Positions 15,524 through 24,610 are shown, counted from the first letter of the stretch. The stretch is DNA of 64,000 nucleotides from Caulobacterales bacterium (GCA_019510435.1 JAEKKJ010000015.1:62001-126000); one strand, 5' to 3'. Numbers and translations are program-made. Notes: generated by a model not told the origin, from the letters alone.

Positions 15524-16360
15524 TCACCTGGACGTGGTGGCGACCGCCGATGGCTCGCTCATCACCCGCCCCGCCGCCTCGATCAGCGGCCGCCAGGACG
15601 GCTCCACCGCCAGCCCGAACACACCCGAGAGCGCCGCCTCGATGCCGTCGGCGTCCAACGTCGTCCTGCTGGGCAGGCCGCCCACCGGCCGCACCGTGAA
15701 GCGGTTGAAGAGGAGCGCGTAGCGCGCCTCCGGCGTGGTGCGCGCCGCCAAGAGGTTGTGGCGGAAGTGCGAGCTGGGGTGCTTGGAGGTCCACCAGTTG
15801 GCCATCTCGAAGTCGGCCTCCTCGCAGGGGTCCAGCGGCAGGTCCGAGGCCGGCAGCCAGTCCCCGTCGCGCAGCACCTCCAGGGTCACGCCGCCCGGGA
15901 ACGGGGCCAGGCGGTAGGTGTCGTGGGGCGTCACCTGCTCCACAAACGGCTCCAGCCGCAGCGGGGCGGTCAGCACGCAGCCGCCGAAGCCCACGTCGGC
16001 GAGCCAGGACCGGCCCTCGATCTCCACGCGCGTGACCCGATGGGTGCGCGGCGGCGGCGGTCCCGGTGGGCGGCCCCAGCGCACGCGCGCGGCCAGCGGC
16101 GTCAGCTGGAACCCCAGCGCCTGCAGCGCCCGGAAGAAGAGGCTGTTCTGCTCGAAGCAGTACCCGCCCCGCCCCCGCCGGATCAGCTTGTCGTCGATGT
16201 CCGCGGGATCGAGGCTGATGTCGCGATCCAGCAGGCAGTCGACCGCCTCGAAGGTGATCGCCGCCGGATGCAGCTCATGCAGGGCCTGCAGCACCGGCAG
16301 GGTGGCCTCGCGCGGGCCTGAGTAGCCGATGCGGGCGAAATAGGCGTCGAGGTCGATCAT
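15524..16360 (-). CDS. nat: Arylamine N-acetyltransferase
   Basis: Transfers acetyl from acetyl-CoA to arylamines and hydrazines. The 278 residues match family length. The catalytic triad is visible: C68 in RGGYCFEQN, H107 in RTHRVTRVEI and D122 in LADVGFGG. The middle and C-terminal barrel and lid regions are complete. It lies between era and recO on the same strand, 56 bp after era, so it interrupts the usual era-recO neighbourhood. Confidence 0.92.
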   Translation of the reverse strand: MIDLDAYFARIGYSGPREATLPVLQALHELHPAAITFEAVDCLLDRDISLDPADIDDKLIRRGRGGYCFEQNSLFFRALQALGFQLTPLAARVRWGRPPGPPPPRTHRVTRVEIEGRSWLADVGFGGCVLTAPLRLEPFVEQVTPHDTYRLAPFPGGVTLEVLRDGDWLPASDLPLDPCEEADFEMANWWTSKHPSSHFRHNLLAARTTPEARYALLFNRFTVRPVGGLPSRTTLDADGIEAALSGVFGLAVEPSWRPLIEAAGRVMSEPSAVATTSR

Positions 16361-16416
16361 GACCCAGACGTAGGAGGCCGCGGGCAGCGGTCAAGCCCGC
16401 CCTCCGCGACGCCGCC

Positions 16417-17337
16417 TCAGACGTCGAAGTCCAGGCCCACGTCGCCGTAGAACTCCCGTTTGTCGGCCCAGCGTTCGTCGACGGCCACGTGCAGGAAGAG
16501 GTGCACCGGGCGGTCGAGGAGTTCGATGAGCTCCTCGCGGGCCTTCTGGCCGATCCACTTCAGGGTCTGGCCGCCCTTGCCCAGGATGATCGGGCGCTGG
16601 CTCTCGCGCTCCACATAGATGGTCTGCTCGATGCGCACCCCGCCGTCCGCCCGCTCCTCGAACTTGGTGGTGTCGACGGCGGCGGCGTAGGGCAGCTCCT
16701 CGTGGACGCGCAGGTAGAGCTTCTCGCGGGTGATCTCCGCGGCCAGGAGGCGGGCCGGCAGGTCGGCGGTCTGGTCCTCCGGATAGAGCCACGGTCCCTC
16801 CGGCATCAGGGCGGCCAGGCGCGCCCGCAGATCCTCGACGCCCGAGCCGGTCTTGGCCGAGATCATGAAGGCTTCGGAATAGACCCCCGTCTCGAACAGC
16901 GCCTGGGAGACGCCCAGCAGGTCCTCGCGCTTGACCCCGTCGATCTTGTTGAGCGCCAGGATGGCCTTCTTGCCGGACGCCTTCAGCCCCTCGACGATGC
17001 TCTCCACGTCGGTTTTGGCCTTGCGGTCGGCCGGGCTGTCGTGGAGCTGGGCGGCCACATCCACCAGGTGGACCACCACCTCGGCGTCCTCGGCTCCGCC
17101 CCAGGCGGCGCGCACCATGGCGCGGTCCAGCTTGCGGCGCGGCTGGAAGATGCCGGGCGTGTCCACCAGCACGATCTGCGCCTGGCCGGCCATGGCCACG
17201 CCACGGACCGGGAAGCGGGTCGTCTGGACCTTCTGGGTGACGATCGAGACCTTGGTCCCGACGAGACGGTTGGTCAGGGTCGACTTCCCCGCATTGGGGG
17301 CGCCGATGATGGCGGCGAATCCGGCGCGCGTGGTCAC
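16417..17337 (-). CDS. era: GTPase Era
   Basis: An essential GTPase that binds the 3' end of 16S rRNA and assists 30S maturation. The 306 residues carry G1 GAPNAGKS, G2 VQTTRF, G3 DTPG, G4 NKID and G5 SAK, followed by a C-terminal KH domain with GKGGQTLKWIG. The GTG start at 17337 overlaps the rnc stop (GTGA), so translation is coupled to RNase III, which processes the same rRNA. Confidence 0.97.
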   Translation of the reverse strand: MTTRAGFAAIIGAPNAGKSTLTNRLVGTKVSIVTQKVQTTRFPVRGVAMAGQAQIVLVDTPGIFQPRRKLDRAMVRAAWGGAEDAEVVVHLVDVAAQLHDSPADRKAKTDVESIVEGLKASGKKAILALNKIDGVKREDLLGVSQALFETGVYSEAFMISAKTGSGVEDLRARLAALMPEGPWLYPEDQTADLPARLLAAEITREKLYLRVHEELPYAAAVDTTKFEERADGGVRIEQTIYVERESQRPIILGKGGQTLKWIGQKAREELIELLDRPVHLFLHVAVDERWADKREFYGDVGLDFDV

Positions 17338-18029
17338 GGGTGGTCCTTCAGGTGTTCGAGCATGCGGTCGGCGGCGAGCTTCTCGGCCTCCCGCTTGGAG
17401 CCGGCCTCGGCGGTGCGCGGCTCGACGCCCCTCACCCGCACCTCGACGGTGAAGCGGGGCTGGTGGGCCGGGCCTTGCTGGCCGATGACGACATATTCCG
17501 GGAACGGCAGGGCGCGGGCCATGGCCCACTCCTGCAGCCGGGTCTTGGGGTCCTTGGCGGGGCCGTCGAGGTCGCTGAGCGCCTCGGCCCAGAACTGACG
17601 CACGAAGGCGGCCGCTGCTTCGAAGCCGCCGTCGCGGTAGAGGGCGGCGATCATGGCCTCGCAGGCGTCGCCTAGCACACGGTCGTTGTCGCGCGCGCCG
17701 ATCTTGGTGGCGCTGGCGTCGAAGCGCAGGGCCTCGGGCAGGCCGGCCGCACGGGCCGCGGCGGCGCAGGTCTGGTAGTTCACCAGCCCCGCCATCAGCT
17801 TGGAGAGCTCGCCCTCGGTCGCCTCCGGCAGGTCGCCCATCAGCCGCTCGGCGACGATGAGGTTCAGCACCCGGTCGCCCAGGAACTCCAGCCGCTCGTT
17901 GTCGCGCACCTTGGTCGCGCCCTTGCCGACGCTGGAATGGGTGAGCGCCCGCTCGAGCAGCTCCCGGTCGGCGAAGCGGTGGCCGATGCGACGCTCGAGC
18001 TCCTCGATCGCCGCCGTGCGCGCGTTCAT
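17334..18029 (-). CDS. rnc: Ribonuclease III
   Basis: Cleaves double-stranded RNA in rRNA processing and antisense regulation. The 231 residues have the signature NERLEFLGDRVLNL in the endonuclease domain, the second acidic site DACEAMIAALY, and a C-terminal dsRNA-binding domain (KTRLQEWAMA ... GSKREAEKLAADRML). Its ATG at 18029 overlaps the lepB stop and its TGA overlaps the era start. Confidence 0.97.
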   Translation of the reverse strand: MNARTAAIEELERRIGHRFADRELLERALTHSSVGKGATKVRDNERLEFLGDRVLNLIVAERLMGDLPEATEGELSKLMAGLVNYQTCAAAARAAGLPEALRFDASATKIGARDNDRVLGDACEAMIAALYRDGGFEAAAAFVRQFWAEALSDLDGPAKDPKTRLQEWAMARALPFPEYVVIGQQGPAHQPRFTVEVRVRGVEPRTAEAGSKREAEKLAADRMLEHLKDHP

Positions 18030-18805
18030 TTCAGCAGCTTGAAGAAGCGGCTCGGCCGCGCGTCCAGCACCCAGGTCCAGGGCTTGAAGATGGTGGCGTC
18101 GGGCTTCCAGCTCAAAAGGATGATCTGCGCCTTGCCGACCAGGTTCTCGGCGGGAACGTAGCCGACGCCGCCGACCGCGGGGTTCACCCGGCTGTCGGAG
18201 GAATTGTCGCGGTTGTCGCCCATCATGAAATAGTAGCCGTCGGGCACCACATACACGTCGGTGTTGTCGAGCTCGCCGTCGGTCCCGAAGTCCTGGGTCA
18301 CATAGGTGCGGCCGCTGGGCAGCTTCTCCTGGAAGCGCGCCACCTCGCGCATCACGCCGAAGCCGGTGTCGGTCTTCACCGGCGAGAGCGCCTCGCGCGG
18401 CACCTGCTGGTCGTTGAGGTAGAGCAGGCCCTGCTTCATCTGGATCCGGTCGCCCGGCAGGCCGATGACCCGCTTGATGTAGTCGGTGTGGCCGTCGCTG
18501 GGCAGCTTGAAGACCACGATGTCCCCGCGCTGCGGGCCGTGCATCAGGATGCGGCCATGGAACAGCGGCGGGCTGAACGGCATCGAGTGGCGCGAGTAGC
18601 CGTAGCTGAACTTCGACACGATGATGTAGTCGCCCTGGTAGAGGTTGGGCTCCATCGACGCCGACGGGATCGTGAACGGCTGGAAGAAGATCACCCGCAG
18701 CACCAGGGCGATGAGCAGCGCATAGACCACCGTCTTGACGATCTCGACCAGCTCCTTGGCGGCGCTGGGCTTCTGGGTGTCGGCGCTGTGCGCGGTTTGG
18801 CTCAT
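18026..18805 (-). CDS. lepB: Signal peptidase I
   Basis: The membrane serine protease that removes signal peptides from Sec and Tat substrates. The 259 residues have one N-terminal membrane helix (TVVYALLIALVLRVIFF), the nucleophile in FTIPSASMEPNLYQGD, the general-base lysine in YIKRVIGLPGD, and box E GDNRDNSSDSR. It is the first gene of lepB-rnc-era, which are joined by 4-bp overlaps. In related genomes acpS normally precedes it; here a 3.9-kb cassette intervenes. Confidence 0.96.
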   Translation of the reverse strand: MSQTAHSADTQKPSAAKELVEIVKTVVYALLIALVLRVIFFQPFTIPSASMEPNLYQGDYIIVSKFSYGYSRHSMPFSPPLFHGRILMHGPQRGDIVVFKLPSDGHTDYIKRVIGLPGDRIQMKQGLLYLNDQQVPREALSPVKTDTGFGVMREVARFQEKLPSGRTYVTQDFGTDGELDNTDVYVVPDGYYFMMGDNRDNSSDSRVNPAVGGVGYVPAENLVGKAQIILLSWKPDATIFKPWTWVLDARPSRFFKLLK

Positions 18806-18987
18806 GCGTGGTCCTTGGCGGCACGGCGTGCCGAAGCGGGGAGTTGCGTAGACGCTGGACACGCGATGAGCAAGATCGGCGCCCGCGGCATGTGGCCTGC
18901 GCGGGCCGGATCGTTCCGCCCGGCGCAAGGCAGGTTTGCGCGAACTGGCCCCGTGACAGCGCGCCGAACGCACCTAGGTGAGAGCGC

Positions 18988-19887
18988 ATGACCCGCGATT
19001 CCCTGCCCCCGCTGCACCTGTTGCTCGCGCTCGCCGTGGTGGCCGTGTGGGGCACCAACTTCGTGGTCATCAAGTGGGGTCTGGGAGCGTTTCCCCCGCT
19101 CACCTTCGCGGCCCTGCGCTTCACCTTCGCGGTGCTGCCGGCGGTGTTCTTCCTGAAGCGGCCCAAGGTGGGCTGGCGCAACCTGATCCTCTACGGCCTG
19201 GCCATCGGCACCGGCCAGTTCGGCCTGCTGTACATCGCCATGACCAGCCTGATCTCGCCGGGACTGGCGAGCCTCGTCGTCCAGGTGCAGGCGTTCTTCA
19301 CTATTGGCCTGGCCATGCTGATCGCCGGCGAGCGGGTGAAGGGCTTCCAGGTGGCCGCCCTCGCCCTGGCGGCGGCGGGCCTGGCCTGGCTGATGGCCCA
19401 CGCCAACGCCGACGCGACGCCGCTGGGCGTGGTGCTGGTGCTCGGGGCGGCCCTGGGCTGGGCCATCGGCAACACCGCGACCCGGGCGGCGGGGCCGGTC
19501 AACATGCTGAGCTATGTGGTCTGGGCCAGCATCTTCTCCGCCCCGCCCCTGTTCGTCCTGGCCCTGGCGGTGGAGGGCTGGCCGGCCATGTCGCACGCCG
19601 TCACCCACGCCGGCCCCGCGGCCTGGGCCTGTGTCCTGTGGCAGTCGGTGGGCAACACCATCTTCGGCTACACCGCCTGGGGCTGGCTTCTGGCGCGGCA
19701 CCCGGCGGCGACCGTGGCGCCGCTGGCGCTGATGGTGCCGGTCTTCGGCATGGGCGCCTCGGCCCTCCTGCTGGGCGAGCCGCTGGCGGCGTGGAAGCTC
19801 GTGGCTGCGGCCCTCGTCCTCTCCGGCCTGGCGATCAACACGCTGTGGCCGCGGTTCGCGGCGCGGCGGGCGGTGGGCGCGGCATAG
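18988..19887 (+). CDS. EamA/DMT-family transporter
   Basis: A 299-residue inner-membrane protein with ten predicted helices in two EamA repeats (first VVAVWGTNFVVIKWGLG, second LGAALGWAIGNTATRAAG). The nearest functional relatives are EamA-type O-acetylserine/cysteine exporters, but the substrate cannot be read from sequence. A perfect palindrome CACCTAGGTG (18971-18980) lies 7 bp before the ATG and could be an operator. The gene is divergent from lepB and is the left member of the cassette that splits acpS from lepB. Confidence 0.9.
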   Translation: MTRDSLPPLHLLLALAVVAVWGTNFVVIKWGLGAFPPLTFAALRFTFAVLPAVFFLKRPKVGWRNLILYGLAIGTGQFGLLYIAMTSLISPGLASLVVQVQAFFTIGLAMLIAGERVKGFQVAALALAAAGLAWLMAHANADATPLGVVLVLGAALGWAIGNTATRAAGPVNMLSYVVWASIFSAPPLFVLALAVEGWPAMSHAVTHAGPAAWACVLWQSVGNTIFGYTAWGWLLARHPAATVAPLALMVPVFGMGASALLLGEPLAAWKLVAAALVLSGLAINTLWPRFAARRAVGAA

Positions 19888-19916
19888 GCGGCAGCCGGCG
19901 GCGGCCATCGCATTTG

Positions 19917-19994
19917 AACCGCAGAGATCGCGGAGATGCGCGGAGCATCCGCCGCAATTCCCAATCTCCGCGGATCTCTGCGATCTCCGCGGTT
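19917..19994. repeat. 78-bp palindromic intergenic element, copy 1
   Basis: The left arm begins AACCGCAGAGATCGCGGAG and the right arm ends GATCTCCGCGGTT. The element lies between two convergent genes: 29 bp after the EamA stop and 5 bp before the TetR stop. A related element of exactly the same length is at 38155-38232, also between convergent stops. It can fold into one long hairpin and may act as a bidirectional transcription terminator. Confidence 0.8.
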
Positions 19995-19999
19995 GAAAA

Positions 20000-20575
20000 T
20001 TACCGCCGCAGCCCGTTCACCAGGCGCTCCAGGGCGTCCACACAGTCGGCGGCGTCGGCCTGACCCTGGGCGGCCGCCATCGCCGCCTCGGTCATGGCGC
20101 CCAGCAGCAGGCGCGCCATGGGCGCCGTCGGCTGCGGCGCAATCAGCCCATCCGCCATGGCCCGCTCCAGGATCGCCGGCAGGCTGGCCCCGAAGTGGCG
20201 CGCATCGATCTCCCGCCAGCGGGTCCAGCCCAGCACCGCCGGCCCGTCCTCCAGCAGGATCCGGTGGATGTCCGGGCTGCTGGTGGCCGCGAAATAGGCC
20301 CGCGAGCCGACCGTCAGCATGGCCAGCACGTCGGGCGCCCCGAGCGCAGCGCGGGCGACCTCCGCCGCGACCTCCTGCGAGACCGCTTCCAGCACCTCGG
20401 CGAACACCGCCTCCTTGGTGGGGAAATGGTGGTAGACCGCGCCCTTGGCCACGCCGGCCTCGGCGGCGATGCGGTCCACGCTGGCGGCCGCGAAGCCCTC
20501 TGTCGCGAACAGCCGGCGGGCTGCGAGGAGGATCCCCGTCCGCGTCGCTTCGCGCCGTTCCGCCTGCCGCGCCAT
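20000..20575 (-). CDS. TetR/AcrR-family repressor
   Basis: A 191-residue regulator. The N-terminal helix-turn-helix reads GFAAASVDRIAAEAGVAKGAVYHHFPTKEA (first part at about residues 29-45, ending near 58), and the rest is the usual helical ligand-binding domain. The ATG at 20575 is preferred over the TTG two codons upstream. It is divergent from the NTF2-like gene with paired operator-like repeats between them, so it probably represses that gene and itself. Confidence 0.92.
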   Translation of the reverse strand: MARQAERREATRTGILLAARRLFATEGFAAASVDRIAAEAGVAKGAVYHHFPTKEAVFAEVLEAVSQEVAAEVARAALGAPDVLAMLTVGSRAYFAATSSPDIHRILLEDGPAVLGWTRWREIDARHFGASLPAILERAMADGLIAPQPTAPMARLLLGAMTEAAMAAAQGQADAADCVDALERLVNGLRR

Positions 20576-20627
20576 GCGCAAGCGCTAGCAGCGCAACGCC
20601 CGTCCGCCAATTCATATATTGACCTCC

Positions 20628-20657
20628 AGTCGGTTTTTGCCGACCATCAGTCGGTTT
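20628..20657. promoter_or_regulatory. Probable TetR operator: two AGTCGGTTT repeats
   Basis: AGTCGGTTT occurs at 20628-20636 and again at 20649-20657, exactly 21 bp (two helical turns) apart. A CCGAC at 20640-20644 makes inverted pairs with both, CCGAC-N5-GTCGG being the tighter one. The sites lie between the divergent TetR and NTF2-like genes, 12-40 bp before the latter's ATG. Confidence 0.6.
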
Positions 20658-20669
20658 CTGGAGTACATC

Positions 20670-21038
20670 ATGCCGTCCCAAGCCGCCGTCGACGCCTTCG
20701 TCGCCCACGTCCTCAGCGAAGACCACGTCGGGGCCATCGAGGCCTGGTACGCCGAAGATGCGACCATGCAGGAGAACCAGGAGCCGCCGCGCATGGGGCG
20801 CGACGCCCTGGTGGCCCATGAGCGCCAGACGCTGGCCGCCGTCGCCGGCGTGAAGACCGAACTCCTGGCCCCGCCCCTGGTCGGCGGCGACCAGGTGGCC
20901 ATCCGCTGGCGCTTCACCTTCACCACCCGATCCGGCCGCGAGCTGGCCCAGGAGGAGGTCGCCTGGCAGACCTGGAGGGGCGAAAAGATCTGGCGCGAGA
21001 CGTTCTTCTACGACGCCGGGCAGCGCCGGGGGCGCTGA
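20670..21038 (+). CDS. NTF2-like / SnoaL-type small protein
   Basis: A 122-residue protein with the alpha+beta cone-fold pattern of SnoaL/NTF2-like proteins (AVDAFVAHVLSEDHVGAIEAWYAEDATMQ, in parts; then VAIRWRFTFTTRSG and EEVAWQTWRGEKIWRETFFYD). Such proteins bind or isomerise small hydrophobic ligands, but the ligand is unknown. TGGAG lies before the ATG. It is probably repressed by the divergent TetR protein. Confidence 0.8.
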   Translation: MPSQAAVDAFVAHVLSEDHVGAIEAWYAEDATMQENQEPPRMGRDALVAHERQTLAAVAGVKTELLAPPLVGGDQVAIRWRFTFTTRSGRELAQEEVAWQTWRGEKIWRETFFYDAGQRRGR

Positions 21039-21122
21039 GCGCCGGTCAAAATTGTACAGTCCCCGCGGGGCCCACGGCCGCGTACCACGACGGCTGCGGC
21101 GGGCGATGCGTGGGGGCGCGAC

Positions 21123-22124
21123 ATGGACATTCATCACGGGGGCCGGGCGGCCGCGGGCCTTGGGGTCCTGGGAGCCCTGGGGGTCCTGGCGCTGGGGCTG
21201 TTCCTGGCGGGCCCCGCCGCGGCGGGCGGCTATAGGACGCCCAGGACCTGGTTCGGAGCCCCGGACCTGCAGGGGACCTGGTCCAACGCCTCGATGACGC
21301 GGCTGACCCGTCCGCCTGAAGCCAAGGTGCTCGTGGTCGGCGAGGCCGAGGCCGCAGCCCTTGAGGCGGCCATCGCTGCGCGGCGGGCGCACCCTGCCGA
21401 CGACGCGCTGGGCCAGACGGAATCGGAATGGCGCGACCAGGGCAAGTTCGCCCGCCTGCAGGGCCAGGTGCGAACCTCCTGGATCGTCAGTCCCGAGAAC
21501 GGCCAGCTGCCCTACTCCGCCGCCGGCAAGGCCCTCATGGCCCGGTGGAGCGCCGACCAGCCCTCGGACGGCCCGGAGCAGCGGCCCCCGTCCGAACGCT
21601 GCCTGATGGCCGCGTGGGGCGCGGCCGGCCCGCCGATCCTGAACCCGGCCTACGCCGACGGCTACCAGATCGTGCAGACCCGCGAGGCGGTGGTGATCGT
21701 CTCCGAGGTCAACCACGAGGTCCGCATCGTGCGCCTGGGCGGGGGCCACCTCCCGGCCGACGTACGCCAGTGGGGCGGCGACTCGGTCGGCCACTGGGAA
21801 GGCGAGACCCTGGTGGTGGAGACCCGCGGCTTCCATCTCGAGGAGGTCTACCGCCAGCCGATCTTCGTCATGTCGCCGGACGCCAAGGTCACCGAGCGTT
21901 TCACCCGCGTGGCGAAGGGCGAGCTGAAGTACGCCTTCTCGGTGGAGGACCCGGCCGTGTTCAGCCAGGTCTGGCGCGCCGAGATGCCGTTCGTGGCCAG
22001 CACCACCCCGCTCTACGAATACGCCTGCCACGAGGGCAACTATTCCATGGCCAACATGCTGGGCGGCGCCCGCCGCGAGGAGGCCGACGCAGCGGCGGCG
22101 AAGGCCGCCGGCCCCGGACGCTAA
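21123..22124 (+). CDS. Conserved exported protein of unknown function
   Basis: A 333-residue protein with a hydrophobic N-terminal signal or anchor (about residues 10-37). The mature part begins PDLQGTWSN and contains GYQIVQTREAVVIVSEVNHEVRIVRL, then WGGDSVGHWEGETLVVETRGF, VTERFTRV and a final YEYACHEGNYSMANMLGGAR. These phrases define a large family found in acidobacteria and proteobacteria, with no known activity. The strict WEGxTLVVET and CHEGNY motifs suggest a binding or catalytic site. It is convergent with, and overlaps by 4 bp, the SRPBCC gene. Confidence 0.82.
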   Translation: MDIHHGGRAAAGLGVLGALGVLALGLFLAGPAAAGGYRTPRTWFGAPDLQGTWSNASMTRLTRPPEAKVLVVGEAEAAALEAAIAARRAHPADDALGQTESEWRDQGKFARLQGQVRTSWIVSPENGQLPYSAAGKALMARWSADQPSDGPEQRPPSERCLMAAWGAAGPPILNPAYADGYQIVQTREAVVIVSEVNHEVRIVRLGGGHLPADVRQWGGDSVGHWEGETLVVETRGFHLEEVYRQPIFVMSPDAKVTERFTRVAKGELKYAFSVEDPAVFSQVWRAEMPFVASTTPLYEYACHEGNYSMANMLGGARREEADAAAAKAAGPGR

Positions 22125-22720
22125 GCCGCCTCCGCCCGCGCCTTCACCCGCTGCAGGCCGCCTTGCATGAGCTTGGCGTAGGCCCCGTCCAGCAGCGCGG
22201 CCTTGAGCAGGCGGTTGCCGAGGCCGCCCAGCAGGCCCGGGAAGCGGTTTCGGCGCAGGGCGAAGCTGTACGACCAGCGGGCGCGGGTGCGGTCCGGGCC
22301 GTCGGCGGCATAGCGGAACTCCGCCAGGGCGTAGTGGATCGGCCGGGCCGCGGGCGTGGAGTAGTTCCAGACCACATAGCTGAACCGGTAGAGCGCGGCC
22401 GTGCGCTCATAGTCCACGATCTGCTCGGTGATGGTCGTGCCGTCCGAAAGGAAGACCAGATGGCGTGACCCCGGCTGGCCGTAGCCGCCCGCCGTCAGGT
22501 CGTGCTCGCCGATCACGCCCGGAAGGCCCGCGGTCGCCTGCACCAGCTCGGTGAGGGGCATTGCGTCCACCGCGGCCAGCACCTGGGCCAGCGGCCGCTC
22601 GATCACCACCTCCTCCACCCGCGTCGCCATGCCGGACACGGGCCCGATCGGCGGATGCGGCGTGTCGACGAAGCCGGGCGGCGGCTGGAAGGTCTGGCTC
22701 ATGGGGCCATCAGTCGCCAT
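22121..22720 (-). CDS. SRPBCC/START-like ligand-binding protein
   Basis: A 199-residue soluble protein with the helix-grip pattern of the SRPBCC superfamily: RVEEVVIERPLAQVLAAVDAM at the front strand, YRFSYVVWNYSTPAARPIHY in the sheet, TRARWSYSFALRRN and a long C-terminal helix. An ATG at 22702 is an alternative start. It probably binds a lipid or polyketide-like ligand. It sits at the right end of the cassette that separates acpS from lepB. Confidence 0.75.
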   Translation of the reverse strand: MATDGPMSQTFQPPPGFVDTPHPPIGPVSGMATRVEEVVIERPLAQVLAAVDAMPLTELVQATAGLPGVIGEHDLTAGGYGQPGSRHLVFLSDGTTITEQIVDYERTAALYRFSYVVWNYSTPAARPIHYALAEFRYAADGPDRTRARWSYSFALRRNRFPGLLGGLGNRLLKAALLDGAYAKLMQGGLQRVKARAEAA

Positions 22721-22755
22721 GGCCGCGCTCGATGCAAGCCTGGTCGGAGCCCGGG

Positions 22756-23154
22756 CTAGAGCGGCAGGGCCTCGATGATCACGAAGGCCTGGGCGTAGGG
22801 ATGGTCGTCGGTCAGGCTGAGGTGGATCACCGCCTTCATCCCGGGCGGGGTCATCTCCTCCAGGCGCTCCAGCGCGCCGCCGGTGAGCGCCATGGTCGGC
22901 TGGCCCGAGCGCAGGTTGATCACCCCCATGTCGCGCCAGAAGACGCCGCGGCGCATGCCCGTGCCCAGGGCCTTGGCGCAGGCCTCCTTGGCCGCGAAGC
23001 GCTTGGCGTAGCTGGCCGCCGCGTCCGCCTTGCGGTCGGACCGCGCGCGCTCCAGCTCGGTGTAGACCCGCTCCTTGAAGCGGTCGCCGAAGCGGTCGAG
23101 CGACGCCTGGATGCGGCGGATGTCGCTGAGGTCGGAGCCGAGACCCAGGATCAC
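22756..23154 (-). CDS. acpS: Holo-[acyl-carrier-protein] synthase
   Basis: Attaches 4'-phosphopantetheine from CoA to apo-ACP. The 132 residues have the metal-binding [12 protein letters not shown] and the signature [18 protein letters not shown] start at 23154. It follows pdxJ by 10 bp on the same strand. In related genomes lepB would be next downstream; here the SRPBCC gene is next. Confidence 0.95.
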   Translation of the reverse strand: MILGLGSDLSDIRRIQASLDRFGDRFKERVYTELERARSDRKADAAASYAKRFAAKEACAKALGTGMRRGVFWRDMGVINLRSGQPTMALTGGALERLEEMTPPGMKAVIHLSLTDDHPYAQAFVIIEALPL

Positions 23155-23164
23155 GAGGACACCC

Positions 23165-23923
23165 TCATGCGGCGCGGGTGCTTCGGGCTTCGTCCATCAG
23201 CGCGCGCATTCGCTGGATGGCGGGACCCAGGCCGATGAAGATCGCCTCGCCGATCAGGAAGTGGCCGATGTTCAGCTCCATCAGCTCGCCGATCGCCGCG
23301 ACGGGCTTGACGGTCTCGTAGTCGATGCCGTGGCCCGCATGGACCTCCAGCCCCATGCGATGGGCCTCGGCGGCGGCTTCCTTGAGCTGGCCCAGCAGGG
23401 CCTCCGCCTGGGGTTTGCGCTCACGCACGGCCTGGCAGTAGGCGCCGGTGTGCAGCTCGATCACCTGGGCCCCGACGGCCCTGGCCGCCGCCACCTGGGC
23501 CAGGTCAGGATCGATGAAGCACGAGACGCGGATGCCCGCCTCGACTAGGCGGCGCACCGCCGGGGCGATGCTGTTCTGGCCGCGGACCACGTCGAGGCCG
23601 CCCTCGGTCGTCACCTCTTCGCGCCGCTCCGGCACCAGGCAGGCGGCGTGCGGCCGGTGGGCCAGCGCGATGGCCTCCATCTCCGGCGTCACGGCGCACT
23701 CGAAGTTGAGCGGCCGCCCCCGCCGGCGGCAGATGACCGCCAGGGCGTCGATATCGGCGTCGGAGATGTGGCGGCGATCCTCGCGCAGGTGGGCCGTGAT
23801 GCCGTCGGCGCCGGCGGCCAGGGCCATCTCGGCCGCCCGCACAGGGTCCGGATAGCCCTCCCCGCGCGCGTTGCGCACCGTGGCTACGTGGTCGATGTTG
23901 ACGCCCAGCCGCAGTCTCGTCAT
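23165..23923 (-). CDS. pdxJ: Pyridoxine 5'-phosphate synthase
   Basis: Condenses 1-deoxy-D-xylulose 5-phosphate with 3-amino-2-oxopropyl phosphate in the last step of de novo vitamin B6 synthesis. The 252 residues match the TIM-barrel family: [16 protein letters not shown] at the N-terminus, [12 protein letters not shown], the catalytic glutamate region [10 protein letters not shown], and [10 protein letters not shown]. It is in an operon with pyrE (13 bp upstream) and acpS (10 bp downstream). Confidence 0.97.
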   Translation of the reverse strand: MTRLRLGVNIDHVATVRNARGEGYPDPVRAAEMALAAGADGITAHLREDRRHISDADIDALAVICRRRGRPLNFECAVTPEMEAIALAHRPHAACLVPERREEVTTEGGLDVVRGQNSIAPAVRRLVEAGIRVSCFIDPDLAQVAAARAVGAQVIELHTGAYCQAVRERKPQAEALLGQLKEAAAEAHRMGLEVHAGHGIDYETVKPVAAIGELMELNIGHFLIGEAIFIGLGPAIQRMRALMDEARSTRAA

Positions 23924-23936
23924 GCGCCGGCTCCCC

Positions 23937-24521
23937 TCATGCGCGCAGTCGCTTCGAGCCCGGCTCCTCCGCCGGCAGCGCCGCCAGCTCCGGCGGCAGC
24001 TGGTCGGCGGGATAGGACGGCACGTCGACGGTCGCCAGGGCCACTAGCGGGAAACCTACCTCGGCCTTGCCGCCAGAGCGGTCGACGATGCAGGCGCAGC
24101 ACAGCACCTGGCCGCCCGCCTCGGCGATCGGCTCCACCGCCTCGCGGAACGAGCCGCCGGTGGTGATCACGTCCTCGATCACCACGACCTTGGCCCCCGG
24201 CCGGATCGCGAACGCCCGGCGCAGGCGGAACTTGCCGTCCTCGCGCTCCACATAGAGGGCCGGAACGCCCAGCCAGCGGGCCGTTTCGTAGCCCGGAATG
24301 ATGGCGCCGACCGCCGGCGAGACAATCACGTCGGGCTTGCCGAACTGCGCCTCGATCTTCTCCGCCAGCGCCTTGCACAGCCGCGCCGTGCGCTCAGGGT
24401 ACTGAAAAACCAGATTCTTCTGCAGGAACATGGGGCTGTGCCGGCCACTGGCGAGGATGAAGTGGCCCTCGCGCAGCGCGCCTGCGCCGCGGAATTCGTC
24501 AAGAACTTCGTCCGTGTTCAT
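23937..24521 (-). CDS. pyrE: Orotate phosphoribosyltransferase
   Basis: Makes orotidine 5'-phosphate from orotate and PRPP in pyrimidine synthesis. The 194-residue protein has the PRPP-binding signature [13 protein letters not shown] and the N-terminal [19 protein letters not shown] at 24521 with AGGAAG upstream; an in-frame extension to 24647 has no family match. It heads pyrE-pdxJ-acpS and is divergent from the cyclase-like gene. Confidence 0.96.
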   Translation of the reverse strand: MNTDEVLDEFRGAGALREGHFILASGRHSPMFLQKNLVFQYPERTARLCKALAEKIEAQFGKPDVIVSPAVGAIIPGYETARWLGVPALYVEREDGKFRLRRAFAIRPGAKVVVIEDVITTGGSFREAVEPIAEAGGQVLCCACIVDRSGGKAEVGFPLVALATVDVPSYPADQLPPELAALPAEEPGSKRLRA

Positions 24522-24610
24522 CCGCGTTGGCTTCCTGGCAACCCTTCCATGGCAGGATGCATCTACCGCCGAAGAAGCGGGCCGCCAACCAATGGCGGAC
24601 GGGACCCGTG

